A DNA stretch of 64,000 nucleotides from Methanoregula sp. (GCF_023227875.1 NZ_JALOCH010000012.1:14403-78402), one strand, 5' to 3'. Shown: positions 26,407-34,476, numbered from the stretch's first letter. Translations and numbers: made by a program. The notes: a model not told the origin generated them from the sequence alone.

Positions 26407-26422
26407 AGATACATTTTCATGG

Positions 26423-26432
26423 TCTTATAGAA
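26423..26432. promoter_or_regulatory. Possible shared TATA element of a divergent pair
   Basis: TCTTATAGAA lies within the 42-base gap between the divergent starts at 26406 and 26449 and reads as a TATA-like element on either strand. Both messages would be leaderless or nearly so. Spacing to each start is slightly short for a canonical archaeal promoter, so this is tentative. Confidence 0.35.
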
Positions 26433-26448
26433 CAATTTTTCTATTGAA

Positions 26449-27213
26449 ATGTCCGAGAATAGGATAATGATGCCCTCCCTGAAATTTTCGAATCATAAAA
26501 TCGAGGATTTTGCCATCCAGGTAACTTTTGATCCCAAGGCAGGGGAGGGCAATGTCGTGTACAACCGTTCCCTGATCAGGAACGAAGACCTCGAATTTGC
26601 AATATCTGTTCTCAAGGATGCGAACAAGACCGGTGTCAGTGTCAGCGGACTGGTCAAATTCCTTGCATCGGGAGAGAAGATCGCGGATTTTGTTATTCCA
26701 AAAGGGTGCACGGGGATCTGTACCATGTGCAGCATCACCTTTGACGGTCTCCTGATCCGGCGTGGTGTCCCGGTCAATCCGATTGGCGGGGGCGTGGTTG
26801 AGATCGAGAACCGGACACCGATCAGGTTCACGGACATGATCCTCTATGAGCACACCACGATCGATCCGCTCCAGGTACTGATGTCCCATAAGACCACCTC
26901 GGTAACAAACGTGATGCGCATGGGCAGCGGGAGGCTCCTTGCCAATATCCGCGAGTTTCACATGGAGGCGGAACCTCTCGTCGGGGAAGTGCTCGACGAA
27001 CTTTCGAGCAGCAGTTATTCAGGAATCCTTGACGTGGGTATGCCCAATATTCCCCTCCTCGGTGTCCCGGTGAACCCTGAGTATATCGGAATTGCTGCAG
27101 TCGGGGGGACGAACCCCATGGCAGCAATCAGGGAGGGGGGCCGGTGGGTACAGACCAGTTCTTTGAAAGGCCTGATAGATATTTTAGAACTGGAAGAGAT
27201 CCGGGATTTCTAA
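26449..27213 (+). CDS. NrpR regulatory-domain (DUF128) protein without HTH
   Basis: The 254-residue product matches the DUF128/NRD domain of NrpR, the methanogen nitrogen regulator that senses 2-oxoglutarate. Recognisable features include GCTGICTMCSITFDG with a cluster of cysteines, PVNPIGGGVVEI, and the C-terminal GVPVNPEYIGIAAVGGTNP. Classical NrpR has an N-terminal helix-turn-helix followed by one or two such domains; here the DNA-binding part is absent. It may be a ligand-sensing partner of a separate NrpR or have another role. An internal ATG at 26467 is an alternative start. Confidence 0.85.
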   Translation: MSENRIMMPSLKFSNHKIEDFAIQVTFDPKAGEGNVVYNRSLIRNEDLEFAISVLKDANKTGVSVSGLVKFLASGEKIADFVIPKGCTGICTMCSITFDGLLIRRGVPVNPIGGGVVEIENRTPIRFTDMILYEHTTIDPLQVLMSHKTTSVTNVMRMGSGRLLANIREFHMEAEPLVGEVLDELSSSSYSGILDVGMPNIPLLGVPVNPEYIGIAAVGGTNPMAAIREGGRWVQTSSLKGLIDILELEEIRDF

Positions 27214-27400
27214 AACGGGAAAAACAGGAAAAGACCCGCAGTCGGTTGTTATTGTGCTGATCGATACCGGAAAGATCCGAATGCGCTGCATGGAGATCGT
27301 TATAAATCCTGGATATCATTTCTGACGGTTACCTTGAGATAATTACCCGGATCGTGCTGGGCGCCGGGTATTATTTACTTGTAATGAAAAAGAATTGGTG

Positions 27401-28108
27401 ATGCTTGGATGGGACGGGGAGCTACCACCCCCTGCGGTCCGGACAATCGAGGAGATGCGCCCTGTCCTTGCCGACTCGTCGTGTACCTGCAGCGACCCGC
27501 TGTATTTCATGTACCGCGATCTGGCAAAGTCGGATGCTGACTGGCGGTGGCTGCATGCCCACCACCTGAGGTATGACCTTACGGTAATCCCTCCCCGCGA
27601 CCTCTGCGGCGAATGGGTGAAGACCAAGGGCCATTACCACCCGAAGAACCCGGCCGGTGTTGGCTACCCGGAGATGTATGAAGTACTTGAGGGTCAGGCA
27701 CACTATCTCCTCCAGTCCCGTGACCTTCGCGATATCGTCATGATCAGTGCGACTGCCGGTGATATCGTTGTCATTCCCCCGGAATACGGGCACATCTCGA
27801 TCAATCCTTCGGGAGATGAGACGCTTGCCATGGCAAACATCGTCTCTACCGCGTTCGAGAGTGAATACGGGGAGTATGAATCACACCATGGGGCGGCATA
27901 TTTTGAGTTATGCTCCGGGGAACTGAAAAAGAACCCCCGCTATCCCGCGATCCCCCCGGTCAGATCCGCACGGCCAAAATCCGGAAACGGTGATCACCGG
28001 ATCTTCAGGGGGCCCCTGTACGGCCTGATCGGCAACGCGGAAGCTCTGGCCTTCCTGAATACACCGGAAGACTATACCGCTATTCTGGACATACTGCTAA
28101 AAGATTAG
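27401..28108 (+). CDS. pgi: Cupin-type glucose-6-phosphate isomerase
   Basis: This is the archaeal metal-dependent phosphoglucose isomerase, unrelated to the classical enzyme, which interconverts glucose-6-phosphate and fructose-6-phosphate. The cupin motif is intact: TKGHYHP with two metal-binding histidines, then YPEMYEVLEG with the conserved glutamate, and VVIPPEYGHISIN with the distal histidine. The 235-residue length is slightly longer than the ~190 residues common in the family, with a C-terminal extension. A TATA-like TATTTACTT lies 20-30 bases before the ATG. The 3' end overlaps convergent nadE by 29 bases. Confidence 0.93.
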   Translation: MLGWDGELPPPAVRTIEEMRPVLADSSCTCSDPLYFMYRDLAKSDADWRWLHAHHLRYDLTVIPPRDLCGEWVKTKGHYHPKNPAGVGYPEMYEVLEGQAHYLLQSRDLRDIVMISATAGDIVVIPPEYGHISINPSGDETLAMANIVSTAFESEYGEYESHHGAAYFELCSGELKKNPRYPAIPPVRSARPKSGNGDHRIFRGPLYGLIGNAEALAFLNTPEDYTAILDILLKD

Positions 28109-28838
28109 GAGCAGCAATTCTCTTGTGCTCGCTCTTTTTTACGAGGGCCAGCACCCTCTCTTCCGCCGGGGTCCGCGCCTGCCATTGCTGCCGGAGAAGG
28201 GCCTTGAGCGAGGCATCGATCTCAGCGTACGTGAGGCCGATCTCTTTCTCATCGCTCTGCCCTTCCCATAGGCCGGCGGAGGGGACCTTCTGCATGATGG
28301 GTTCCGGGATTCCCAGCTCCCGTGCCACGACATAGACATCGGTCTTGTAAAGGTGGAGAAGGGGCTGGATGTCTGCGGCGTTGTCCCCGTGTTTGGTGCA
28401 GTAGCCCAGCATGTACTCGCTCCGGTTGGAGGTACCGCAGACAATCCGGTTGTCCCGGTTCGCATGGTAATACAGGGTGACCATGCGGATGCGGGCCATC
28501 AGGTTCCCGAGAAGATACGGTGTTTCCACAAATCCCGGGAGGGACCGGTATGCCTCGAGCATGGGATCGATGCTGATCACCTGATGGGGCATCTTCAGTT
28601 GGTCACATAATTCTTTTGCATCCCGGAGGTCGTCGGGGTTGCTGACCGAGGTTGGCAGGGAGATGCCCAGGACATTGGCCGGCCCGACTGCCCGGCAGCA
28701 GAACGCCGCTGCTACGGCAGAGTCGATCCCGCCGCTCAACCCCACAACAATGCCCTTGCACCCGGTATTCCAGTAGGCATACCGGATCATCTGCTCCACC
28801 CGGCCCATGCTGCACCCGAGCCCGTTGTCCACGTCCAT
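28080..28838 (-). CDS. nadE: NH3-dependent NAD+ synthetase
   Basis: This enzyme catalyses the last step of NAD biosynthesis, amidating deamido-NAD with ammonia. The adenylate-binding PP-loop GLSGGIDSAVAAAF is intact near residue 34. The segment IVCGTSNRSEYMLGYCTKHGD and the C-terminal PSAGLWEGQSDEKEIGLTY are family hallmarks. The 252-residue length fits the small archaeal form lacking a glutaminase domain. Confidence 0.95.
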   Translation of the reverse strand: MDVDNGLGCSMGRVEQMIRYAYWNTGCKGIVVGLSGGIDSAVAAAFCCRAVGPANVLGISLPTSVSNPDDLRDAKELCDQLKMPHQVISIDPMLEAYRSLPGFVETPYLLGNLMARIRMVTLYYHANRDNRIVCGTSNRSEYMLGYCTKHGDNAADIQPLLHLYKTDVYVVARELGIPEPIMQKVPSAGLWEGQSDEKEIGLTYAEIDASLKALLRQQWQARTPAEERVLALVKKSEHKRIAAPNLLAVCPE

Positions 28839-28924
28839 GGTTGTACTCCTGTAAATGTTATGGGATGATCCTTTTCAACTGTTCGGTATGCGGGAGAGTG
28901 TCACTTCCCGACTCCTGTTTCCGG

Positions 28925-29572
28925 TTACGTGACCCGGTCATGATCCACGGTGTTCCTGAGTGTATCGCACAGGTTCACGATTGCGTGAGGTGCAGCAGGG
29001 TGGCGTTGTGAATATGCTGTAAGCAGTGTGTGCACATCTGCGAGGAGTGGATCGTCATCTTTCTCTGGGGCAGGGGGGTCTCCACCTGCTCTTTGGATCC
29101 GGGCGTATAGTGCAATCTCTTCAGCTGGTATGTGACAGAACGGGAATATCAGCACCGGGGTATCGGTATGTGCCGGGCCGGAACCTGTGCATCTCTCCAC
29201 TTCTCCCCGGAGGATATCCGCCAGCAGTGATGCCGCTGACATTTCAAGGGTGGTTGAAAGGGCGATCCGGGTGATGCCCTGTTCGCGTGCAGAAGCGAAA
29301 TAATCGGCGATCTTCCCAGATACTTGGATTCCTGACACCTGTATGTCCCTGCGTTTGCCGGTAAGGTTCCGGAAAAACAGGAGGAGGGCGTTATCCGCTG
29401 CCGTGCCTGTCAGGGCTACAGCGATATGGTCGCCCGGCCGCATCCACTGCTGCTGCCGTATCAACCGTTTGACTTTTGCCTCGATGTCGAGCGTTACGTG
29501 GTCCTCACAGAGATACTGCCCGGAATAGTGCTGGAAGATCACTGCCGTACCCTTACACTTGCTGCACTGCAT
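28925..29572 (-). CDS. Degenerate TtuA/NcsA-like (PP-loop) protein
   Basis: The N-terminus is a zinc ribbon as in tRNA 2-thiolation enzymes of the TtuA/NcsA family (C3, C6, then YSGQYLC with C22 and H25). A Rossmann-like domain follows whose PP-loop is broken: the position of SGGKDS reads TGTAADN, so ATP pyrophosphatase activity is unlikely. The following ITRIALSTTLEMSAASLLADILRGEVER and FPFCHIPAEEIALYARI align with family segments. The C-terminal zinc finger and the usual cluster cysteines are missing, and the protein is ~215 residues rather than ~300. It may be a non-catalytic partner or a decaying paralogue. The frame opens at a TTG (29584); ATG 29572 was preferred. Confidence 0.72.
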   Translation of the reverse strand: MQCSKCKGTAVIFQHYSGQYLCEDHVTLDIEAKVKRLIRQQQWMRPGDHIAVALTGTAADNALLLFFRNLTGKRRDIQVSGIQVSGKIADYFASAREQGITRIALSTTLEMSAASLLADILRGEVERCTGSGPAHTDTPVLIFPFCHIPAEEIALYARIQRAGGDPPAPEKDDDPLLADVHTLLTAYSQRHPAAPHAIVNLCDTLRNTVDHDRVT

Positions 29573-29634
29573 CCTCTGATCCAATCAATTCTGGATGATA
29601 AGAGATGTTTAAGGTTATGCCGGGTGAAGGAGAT

Positions 29635-29745
29635 GGCACGGAAGAACTGGCATTCTTCCTAACCCCCTCCAGTCTGATGACATTCCGGCGGAACGAAAGA
29701 TCTCAGGATCTTTCTCTTCAGTTCGAGGACTGATATCCTCTCACT
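29635..29745 (+). repeat. Hairpin-bearing tandem repeat, unit 1 (111 bp)
   Basis: This is the first full unit of a ~112-bp repeat found again at 30103-30214. Each unit carries three small hairpins: GGAAGAA/TTCTTCC, GAAAGATC/GATCTTTC and GAGGA/TCCTC. A highly conserved stretch runs from CTTTCTCTTCAG through CCTCTCACTGG. The next unit starts at 29746 with GGCACGAAAGAACT but breaks off after 15 bases where a different element begins. No open reading frame is conserved across units. Confidence 0.8.
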
Positions 29746-29760
29746 GGCACGAAAGAACTG

Positions 29761-30039
29761 ACGCTCCCGGGCTTACGTTGTACTCGTTGGGGGGGTCGGG
29801 CGGTGTACTTCCAATGTTTACAAACTGGTGTGATTTTGGTAATTACCCTCGGAAATCTTCCCCCCGACCTGTTGATCACGGGCGATAAAATATCAAAGTA
29901 CACCGCCCGACCCCCCCAGGCCCCCTCCCATTTCCGGACCGGATTCGTACAGTTTTACGGGATGAATGAAGGGATTGTCCTGGCAATGGGGTGAGCGGGG
30001 GTCGGGCGGTGTACTAATTGGGCGAGTGAGGAATGTCAT
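29761..30039 (+). repeat. 279-bp dispersed element, copy A, with three 19-bp motifs
   Basis: This element is clearly homologous to the inverted copy at 47234-47514. It begins with ACGCTCCCGGGCTTACG and ends with GGAATGTCAT in both. Inside lie three copies of the 19-mer GGGGGTCGGGCGGTGTACT, at 29791-29809 (plus), 29897-29915 (minus) and 29997-30015 (plus), spaced 87 and 81 bases apart. As RNA, motif 2 could pair with either motif 1 or motif 3, giving mutually exclusive long hairpins. There is no terminal inverted repeat, no transposase and no conserved frame. It interrupts the tandem hairpin array. Function unknown: non-autonomous mobile element, structured RNA or protein-binding array are all possible. 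Confidence 0.85.
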
Positions 30040-30063
30040 TTTAACAACGTATTCTCCAGAGCA

Positions 30064-30102
30064 GATCTTTCTCTTCAGTTCGAGGATTGATATCCTCTCA
30101 CT
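30064..30102 (+). repeat. Truncated tail of the interrupted repeat unit
   Basis: GATCTTTCTCTTCAG through CTCTCACTGG repeats the last 39 bases of the array unit. With the 15-base stub at 29746-29760 it would make up only about half a unit, so some 57 bases were lost or replaced where the 279-bp element and 24 further bases now sit. Confidence 0.75.
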
Positions 30103-30214
30103 GGCACGGAAGAACTCGCGTTCTTCCTATCCCCCCTCGGGTCTGATGACCCTCTGGTGGGACGAAAGATCTTTGGCTCTTTCTCTTCAGTTCGAGGATT
30201 GATATCCTCTCACT
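30103..30214 (+). repeat. Hairpin-bearing tandem repeat, unit 3 (112 bp)
   Basis: This is a second complete unit, matching 29635-29745. The first hairpin is GGAAGAAC-tcgc-GTTCTTCC here and GGAAGAA-ctggca-TTCTTCC in unit 1, so pairing is kept while the loop changes. GGGTC-tgat-GACCC adds a hairpin not conserved in unit 1. A further unit begins at 30215 (GGATCGAAAGATG) and ends at the rio2 promoter. Confidence 0.8.
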
Positions 30215-30229
30215 GGATCGAAAGATGCG

Positions 30230-30238
30230 ATTTTATAC
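30230..30238 (+). promoter_or_regulatory. TATA box of rio2
   Basis: ATTTTATAC lies 27-35 bases before the rio2 ATG, predicting a nearly leaderless message. It directly follows the last partial hairpin repeat, so the repeat array is positioned as upstream DNA of this promoter. Confidence 0.55.
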
Positions 30239-30264
30239 TCTCGCACATAACCACTCTAACGAGT

Positions 30265-31119
30265 ATGGTCGTCGCAGCGGAACATATCCGCACCCTGAAT
30301 AAATATGAGAAGGCCATCCTGCTTGCGCTCGAACGCGGGATGAAGCGGTACTCGTGGGTGCCGCTGGAACACCTGAAGACCTCCACAAAACTGTCCGAAT
30401 CGGAGATCAATTACCGTCTCTCCCGGCTCATCGCATGGGGGATGGTCCGGTTCAACCCGGTACCGTACGACGGGTATGCCCTTGTCTTTGGGGGATACGA
30501 TACCCTTGCACTCGCCACTCTCACGGCGAAAGGAACGATCTCGGCACTGGGCACGATGCTTGGAGAGGGAAAAGAGTCCATTGTGTACGAAGCCCTCGGG
30601 CTCGGGCCTGTCGCGATCAAGTTCCACCGGGTGGGCGGGCGCTCGTTCTCCTCCGCCCGGCTCAATCGCGAGTACATGGAAGAGGGGCACTGCCCCTGGC
30701 TGCTCGCGTCCCGGAAATCCGCAGAGCGGGAATACGAGGCCATCAAGGCCCTCCACCCAAAGGTAAGCGTCCCGCTTCCCATCGCCCAGAACCGGCACAC
30801 GGTCGTGATGTCGTTGATCAACGGGGCAAATCTCAACCGTTGTACCCTTGAATCACCAACCGAGGTACTTGACGAGATCCTTGACAATGTCCGGATCGCT
30901 TACGGGGCCGGCATCATCCACTCCGATCTCTCTGAATACAATATCATGGTCGAGGACGGAAAGTGCATTCTTATCGACTGGCCCCAGTGGGTCGGGACCG
31001 ACCACCAGAATGCGGATGCGATTGTCAGGAGGGATATCGATAACATCCTGGCATTCTTCAAACGGAAATATAAGCTGAAGCGCGACCGGGAGGTTGCGTT
31101 GCAATGCGTGATCGCCTGA
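30265..31119 (+). CDS. rio2: RIO2-type atypical serine/threonine kinase
   Basis: This is an archaeal Rio2 protein kinase/ATPase, required in known relatives for late 30S (40S) subunit maturation. The N-terminal winged-helix domain (about residues 1-80) is followed by the RIO kinase fold. The P-loop-like region is GEGKESIVYEA, the lysine lies in VAIKFHR, the catalytic loop is HSDLSEYNIM and the metal-binding site is LIDWPQ. Translation begins at the ATG 27 bases after the TATA box; the longer upstream frame runs through repeats and was rejected. It overlaps the next gene by 16 bases, forming a rio2-DUF460-thiL operon. Confidence 0.93.
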   Translation: MVVAAEHIRTLNKYEKAILLALERGMKRYSWVPLEHLKTSTKLSESEINYRLSRLIAWGMVRFNPVPYDGYALVFGGYDTLALATLTAKGTISALGTMLGEGKESIVYEALGLGPVAIKFHRVGGRSFSSARLNREYMEEGHCPWLLASRKSAEREYEAIKALHPKVSVPLPIAQNRHTVVMSLINGANLNRCTLESPTEVLDEILDNVRIAYGAGIIHSDLSEYNIMVEDGKCILIDWPQWVGTDHQNADAIVRRDIDNILAFFKRKYKLKRDREVALQCVIA

Positions 31120-33068
31120 AGGTCTTTGGCATTGATATCATCAAAGGCTCTGTCCGGTTGCGATCCCGGCGACCAATGTATGCTCTTGTGCGGATGGAGG
31201 GCTCTCAGATCGAGAGCGAGTCTGAAGTCTCGCTGTTCCGCCTCTTCCGCCTCCTCTCCGCAGAGCAACCGGACATCCTCGCGGTCGACAGCCTGCAGGA
31301 GATTGCAGCCGACCAGCACGAACTCTTCTCCTTCCTCCAGGGCCTGCCCCCGCAGACCCGGCTCGTACAGGTAACGGGAGGCGAACGCAAAGAGACTCTC
31401 CAGAAAGTTGCCGGCCGGTACAATATCAGCTTCAACAAGTTCGATCCATTCGCGGAAGCCCGGACAACGGCGCAGGTCGCAACGCTGGGGGCCGGTGCGG
31501 AAGTGATCGCGTTCGAGAACGAGAGTGAGGTTGTGGTCAGCCGGCACCGCTCTCCGGGAAAGGGCGGGTGGAGCCAGAACCGGTACGTCCGGAAGATGCA
31601 TGGGGCCGTCCAGTTCAAAGGCCGTGAGATTGAGCAGGCGCTCGTTGCTGCAGGTCTGAGGTACGAGAAGAAGGAGACGCGGGCATTCGGCGGTTGCAGC
31701 AGGGTGGCGTTCCGGGTCTTTGCCACGCGCGACCAGGTACCGGTCTCCACGTATAGGGGGGCGGATGTCCAGGTCCGGATCAGCGGCAAGCGCCTCGAAC
31801 GGATCCGGTTCCGCCCGCTCTCCGTAAAACCGCGGTACCTGATCGTGGGTATCGATCCCGGCACTACCACGGGCATCGCGGCGCTCGACCTTGACGGAAA
31901 CCTGCTCCATCTTGCCAGTTCCCGGCAGATGAATATGTCAGATGTAATCGAGTCGCTCTACAAGACGGGAAAGCCGCTCGTTATCGCATCCGATGTCGAG
32001 CCGATGCCTTTCACAGTCGAAAAGATACGGCGGGCCTTTGCGGCGGTTGCGTTCACGCCAAAGCAGGATACGAGCGTTGAGACCAAGATGGAGCTTACCG
32101 CCCCGTTTTCCTACGCCAATGACCACGAGCGGGATGCCCTCTCCGCAGCGCTTGACGCATACCGCCAGTACCGCCACCGCTTCCAGAGCCTGATGAAGCG
32201 AATCCCCCCGGGCCATGATCTCGAAGAAGTGCGTGCCCGGGTGATCCGGGGGCAGTCCCTCGACCAGGTGATCGGGGAGATGAACGCGGCAGTAAAACCA
32301 GAGGTTACACCGGCACCCCCTGTCGCTGTCGATGAGAAACACGATGAACGGGTACGGGTGCTGGACGGGATGGTGAAGCGCCTGAGGACCTACATTGCAG
32401 AGCTACAGGAAGAAGTCAAGGGAAAGGATTACGAGATCCACCGGCTCTCCGCACGCCTGCGAAAAGTCCATACGACACGGGACGCAGAGCTGGCGAAGGA
32501 TACGGAAGTGGTAAAGAAGGATGCCGTGATTCAGAGCCTCAAGAAGCGCCTGCACAAAGAGGAACGGCACAACCGGAATCTTGTAAAACGCCTTGCCCGG
32601 ATCAGGAAATTCGCCGAGCTCTCGATGGACGGCGACGTGGTACCGGTCAAGGTAATGGAGGCCCTGACAAAGGAGGGGCTTCGCCGGCTTGTGGATGATG
32701 TCGGGATTGACGAAGGCGATATCGTGTACGTGAACCGGACGGATGGCTGGGGGAGGAGCGTGATCAAGGACTTATCGGAATTTAATGCCAGGGCGATCGT
32801 AGTGGCGGAGAAGATCCTCAACGAGAGCGATCCCCAGCTCCTCCCCTCGTTCCGGGAAGCCGCGATCCCTCTCCTCTCCGACCGTGAGACCAGTACCCAG
32901 GTCCGGGGAAAGCAGGGGCTCTGCGGTAAGGATGCGCTCGATGTGGCACTGCACCGCTGGAAGGAAACCCAGGATAAGCACGAACGGGAGAAGAAGACCG
33001 AGATGATTGAGCACATATTCAAGGAGTACAAGAGCGAACGGGGTAAGGAGGTGCGTAAAAGTGGATGA
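31104..33068 (+). CDS. DUF460 family protein (RNase H-like fold)
   Basis: This large archaeal protein of the DUF460 family has 654 residues. A central nuclease-like segment LIVGIDPGTTTGIAALDLDGNLL (two parts) resembles the RNase H/RuvC/YqgF fold with its first catalytic Asp, and later acidic residues (SDVEPMP, DHERDALSAA) could complete a metal site. A long coiled coil follows (about residues 410-510). The C-terminal domain includes KEGLRRLVDDVGIDEGDIVYV. The family function is unknown; coupling with rio2 suggests RNA processing or ribosome-linked work. Confidence 0.85.
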   Translation: MRDRLKVFGIDIIKGSVRLRSRRPMYALVRMEGSQIESESEVSLFRLFRLLSAEQPDILAVDSLQEIAADQHELFSFLQGLPPQTRLVQVTGGERKETLQKVAGRYNISFNKFDPFAEARTTAQVATLGAGAEVIAFENESEVVVSRHRSPGKGGWSQNRYVRKMHGAVQFKGREIEQALVAAGLRYEKKETRAFGGCSRVAFRVFATRDQVPVSTYRGADVQVRISGKRLERIRFRPLSVKPRYLIVGIDPGTTTGIAALDLDGNLLHLASSRQMNMSDVIESLYKTGKPLVIASDVEPMPFTVEKIRRAFAAVAFTPKQDTSVETKMELTAPFSYANDHERDALSAALDAYRQYRHRFQSLMKRIPPGHDLEEVRARVIRGQSLDQVIGEMNAAVKPEVTPAPPVAVDEKHDERVRVLDGMVKRLRTYIAELQEEVKGKDYEIHRLSARLRKVHTTRDAELAKDTEVVKKDAVIQSLKKRLHKEERHNRNLVKRLARIRKFAELSMDGDVVPVKVMEALTKEGLRRLVDDVGIDEGDIVYVNRTDGWGRSVIKDLSEFNARAIVVAEKILNESDPQLLPSFREAAIPLLSDRETSTQVRGKQGLCGKDALDVALHRWKETQDKHEREKKTEMIEHIFKEYKSERGKEVRKSG

Positions 33069-33924
33069 CCGGGAGCTCCTGAACGTGGTAATGGGGATTG
33101 TCGGAAAGGACCGGTGCCTCGATGACTGTGCCGAATTCACCTGCGGCGGACAGGTGATGGTGGTGACAACCGACATGCTCCACCGGTCAACGGACTTTGT
33201 CCCGGGGATGACCGACTGGCAGGCCGGCTGGATGAGTGCTGCGGTCACGCTCTCGGATATCGCGAGCATGGGAGCGGCACCGAAATACCTGCTGATCGCG
33301 GTCGGGCTCGATGACTGGAAGAGCCTTGCCGGGGTGATGCAGGGGGCAAAGGACTGCTGTACCCGATACGGTGCCGAGATCATTGGCGGAGATATTGACC
33401 GTCACGGGGAACTCACCGTAGTCACCACGGGTCTCGGCCTGGTGGACAGGAAGGATATTGCCCGGAGGTCCGGGACATGGCCGGGGGATCTCATCTGCAT
33501 CACCGGTATTCCGGGACAGGCGCAGGCATGGCTTGACGGCTATCACCAGTTCGAGAAGTTCTTATTCGAACCGCAGCCCCGCGTTGAGGAGGGGCAGGCC
33601 CTTGGAAAGGCGGGGGTGAGCGCTATGATGGATGACAGCGACGGGATTGCCCTCTCACTCTATGATCTGATGAGCGTGAATGACTGTGGTTTTTCCATCG
33701 ATTCTTCAAAACTGCCCCTCCCCGCGGGCATTCCCCCGGCACAGGCCCGCGAACTTGCCCTGTATGGTGGCGGGGATTACGAACTGCTCTTCACGATTGC
33801 ACCGGACCGGTTCCCGGTTGCCGGTGTGGAGGCCACGGTCATCGGTATCGTGGTACCGGAAAAAACCGTTACCGTTGATGGCCAGCCGTTGGATAAGCGG
33901 GGATATCAGCACCGGTGGGAATAA
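33061..33924 (+). CDS. thiL: Thiamine-monophosphate kinase
   Basis: ThiL phosphorylates thiamine monophosphate to the active diphosphate cofactor. The 287-residue product belongs to the PurM/ThiL fold. Visible features are the N-terminal DDCAEF metal/ATP segment, TTDMLHRSTDFVPGMT, the AAVTLSDIASMGA helix and the C-terminal MMDDSDGIALSL and YGGGDYELLFT motifs. The GTG at 33061 was chosen because AAGGAGGT lies eight bases upstream. It overlaps DUF460 by eight bases. Confidence 0.93.
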   Translation: MDDRELLNVVMGIVGKDRCLDDCAEFTCGGQVMVVTTDMLHRSTDFVPGMTDWQAGWMSAAVTLSDIASMGAAPKYLLIAVGLDDWKSLAGVMQGAKDCCTRYGAEIIGGDIDRHGELTVVTTGLGLVDRKDIARRSGTWPGDLICITGIPGQAQAWLDGYHQFEKFLFEPQPRVEEGQALGKAGVSAMMDDSDGIALSLYDLMSVNDCGFSIDSSKLPLPAGIPPAQARELALYGGGDYELLFTIAPDRFPVAGVEATVIGIVVPEKTVTVDGQPLDKRGYQHRWE

Positions 33925-33956
33925 CCACTTCACAAATATGACTCCCCGCAGTTCGC

Positions 33957-33964
33957 TTAAATAC
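33957..33964 (+). promoter_or_regulatory. TATA box for the 34011 gene
   Basis: TTAAATAC preceded by GTTCGC lies 47-54 bases before the ATG at 34011. A start near 33987 would leave a leader containing the GGGGGAAACG ribosome-binding site. Confidence 0.5.
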
Positions 33965-34010
33965 AAGGCGATAGAGACATTTTACCCGGAATACTCAACG
34001 GGGGAAACGT

Positions 34011-34454
34011 ATGGAATCGCTTGAGAGCAGGATGGAGCGGCTGACACCGGAACAGCGGAGGGAAGTGGAGGACTTTGTGGACTTTCTCCTCCTGAAGAAT
34101 AACTTCCGTGAAACCCCGCTGACTACGTCCCCGCCACCCCCGGTCATGATGAGCACCCCCCCGGTCCTCGCGGCCGACCCGGTCTCCTCCCTGCAACACT
34201 CCCCGGCCCGGGTGCAGGACCTTGTGGTGCAGGAGGAATCGGACCCGCCCATGGCCAATGACGATCCCGCCCCCTCGCCAATCAATGAGATTACCGCTGG
34301 CGGCGAGGACTGGATTACCCATGACTATATGGATTACGGCAGGTTTGAACAGGCACCCTCACCAGCAACAGAAGCGGTGAAGAATGTGAAACGGAAGATC
34401 ATTGCCCGGGAAGCAAAGGACAAGTCCGGGCATATGCTCGACTGGGTTGATTAG
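34011..34454 (+). CDS. Hypothetical protein with proline-rich linker, 147 aa
   Basis: The first ~30 residues (RMERLTPEQRREVEDFVDFLL) resemble the short DUF2281-like helical region seen at the start of many small prokaryotic proteins. A disordered Pro/Ser/Asp-rich middle follows (about residues 38-95), then an acidic/aromatic stretch (DWITHDYMDYGRFE) and a basic tail ending MLDWVD. No enzymatic motif is visible. It is convergent with the TIR gene. Function unknown. Confidence 0.68.
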   Translation: MESLESRMERLTPEQRREVEDFVDFLLLKNNFRETPLTTSPPPPVMMSTPPVLAADPVSSLQHSPARVQDLVVQEESDPPMANDDPAPSPINEITAGGEDWITHDYMDYGRFEQAPSPATEAVKNVKRKIIAREAKDKSGHMLDWVD

Positions 34455-34476
34455 TCTCTCACCGGAACGTGATGAT

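Noticed and set aside
29761..30039. Replication origin (ORB-like G-string repeats)
   Set aside because: The motif has a G run but lacks the known ORB dyad, and no orc1/cdc6 gene is in the window; a second copy elsewhere also argues against it.
30103..30214. C/D box small RNA in the repeat units (TCTGATGA resembles a C box)
   Set aside because: No consistent D box is conserved between the units (CTGA in one, TTGA in the other), so the C/D layout fails.
29635..30226. CRISPR array
   Set aside because: Repeats are 112 bp, hairpin-rich and have no unique short spacers; no cas genes lie nearby.
30157..30264. Upstream extension of rio2 by 36 codons
   Set aside because: The extension runs through the hairpin repeats and the TATA box; the ATG at 30265 matches the conserved N-terminus.
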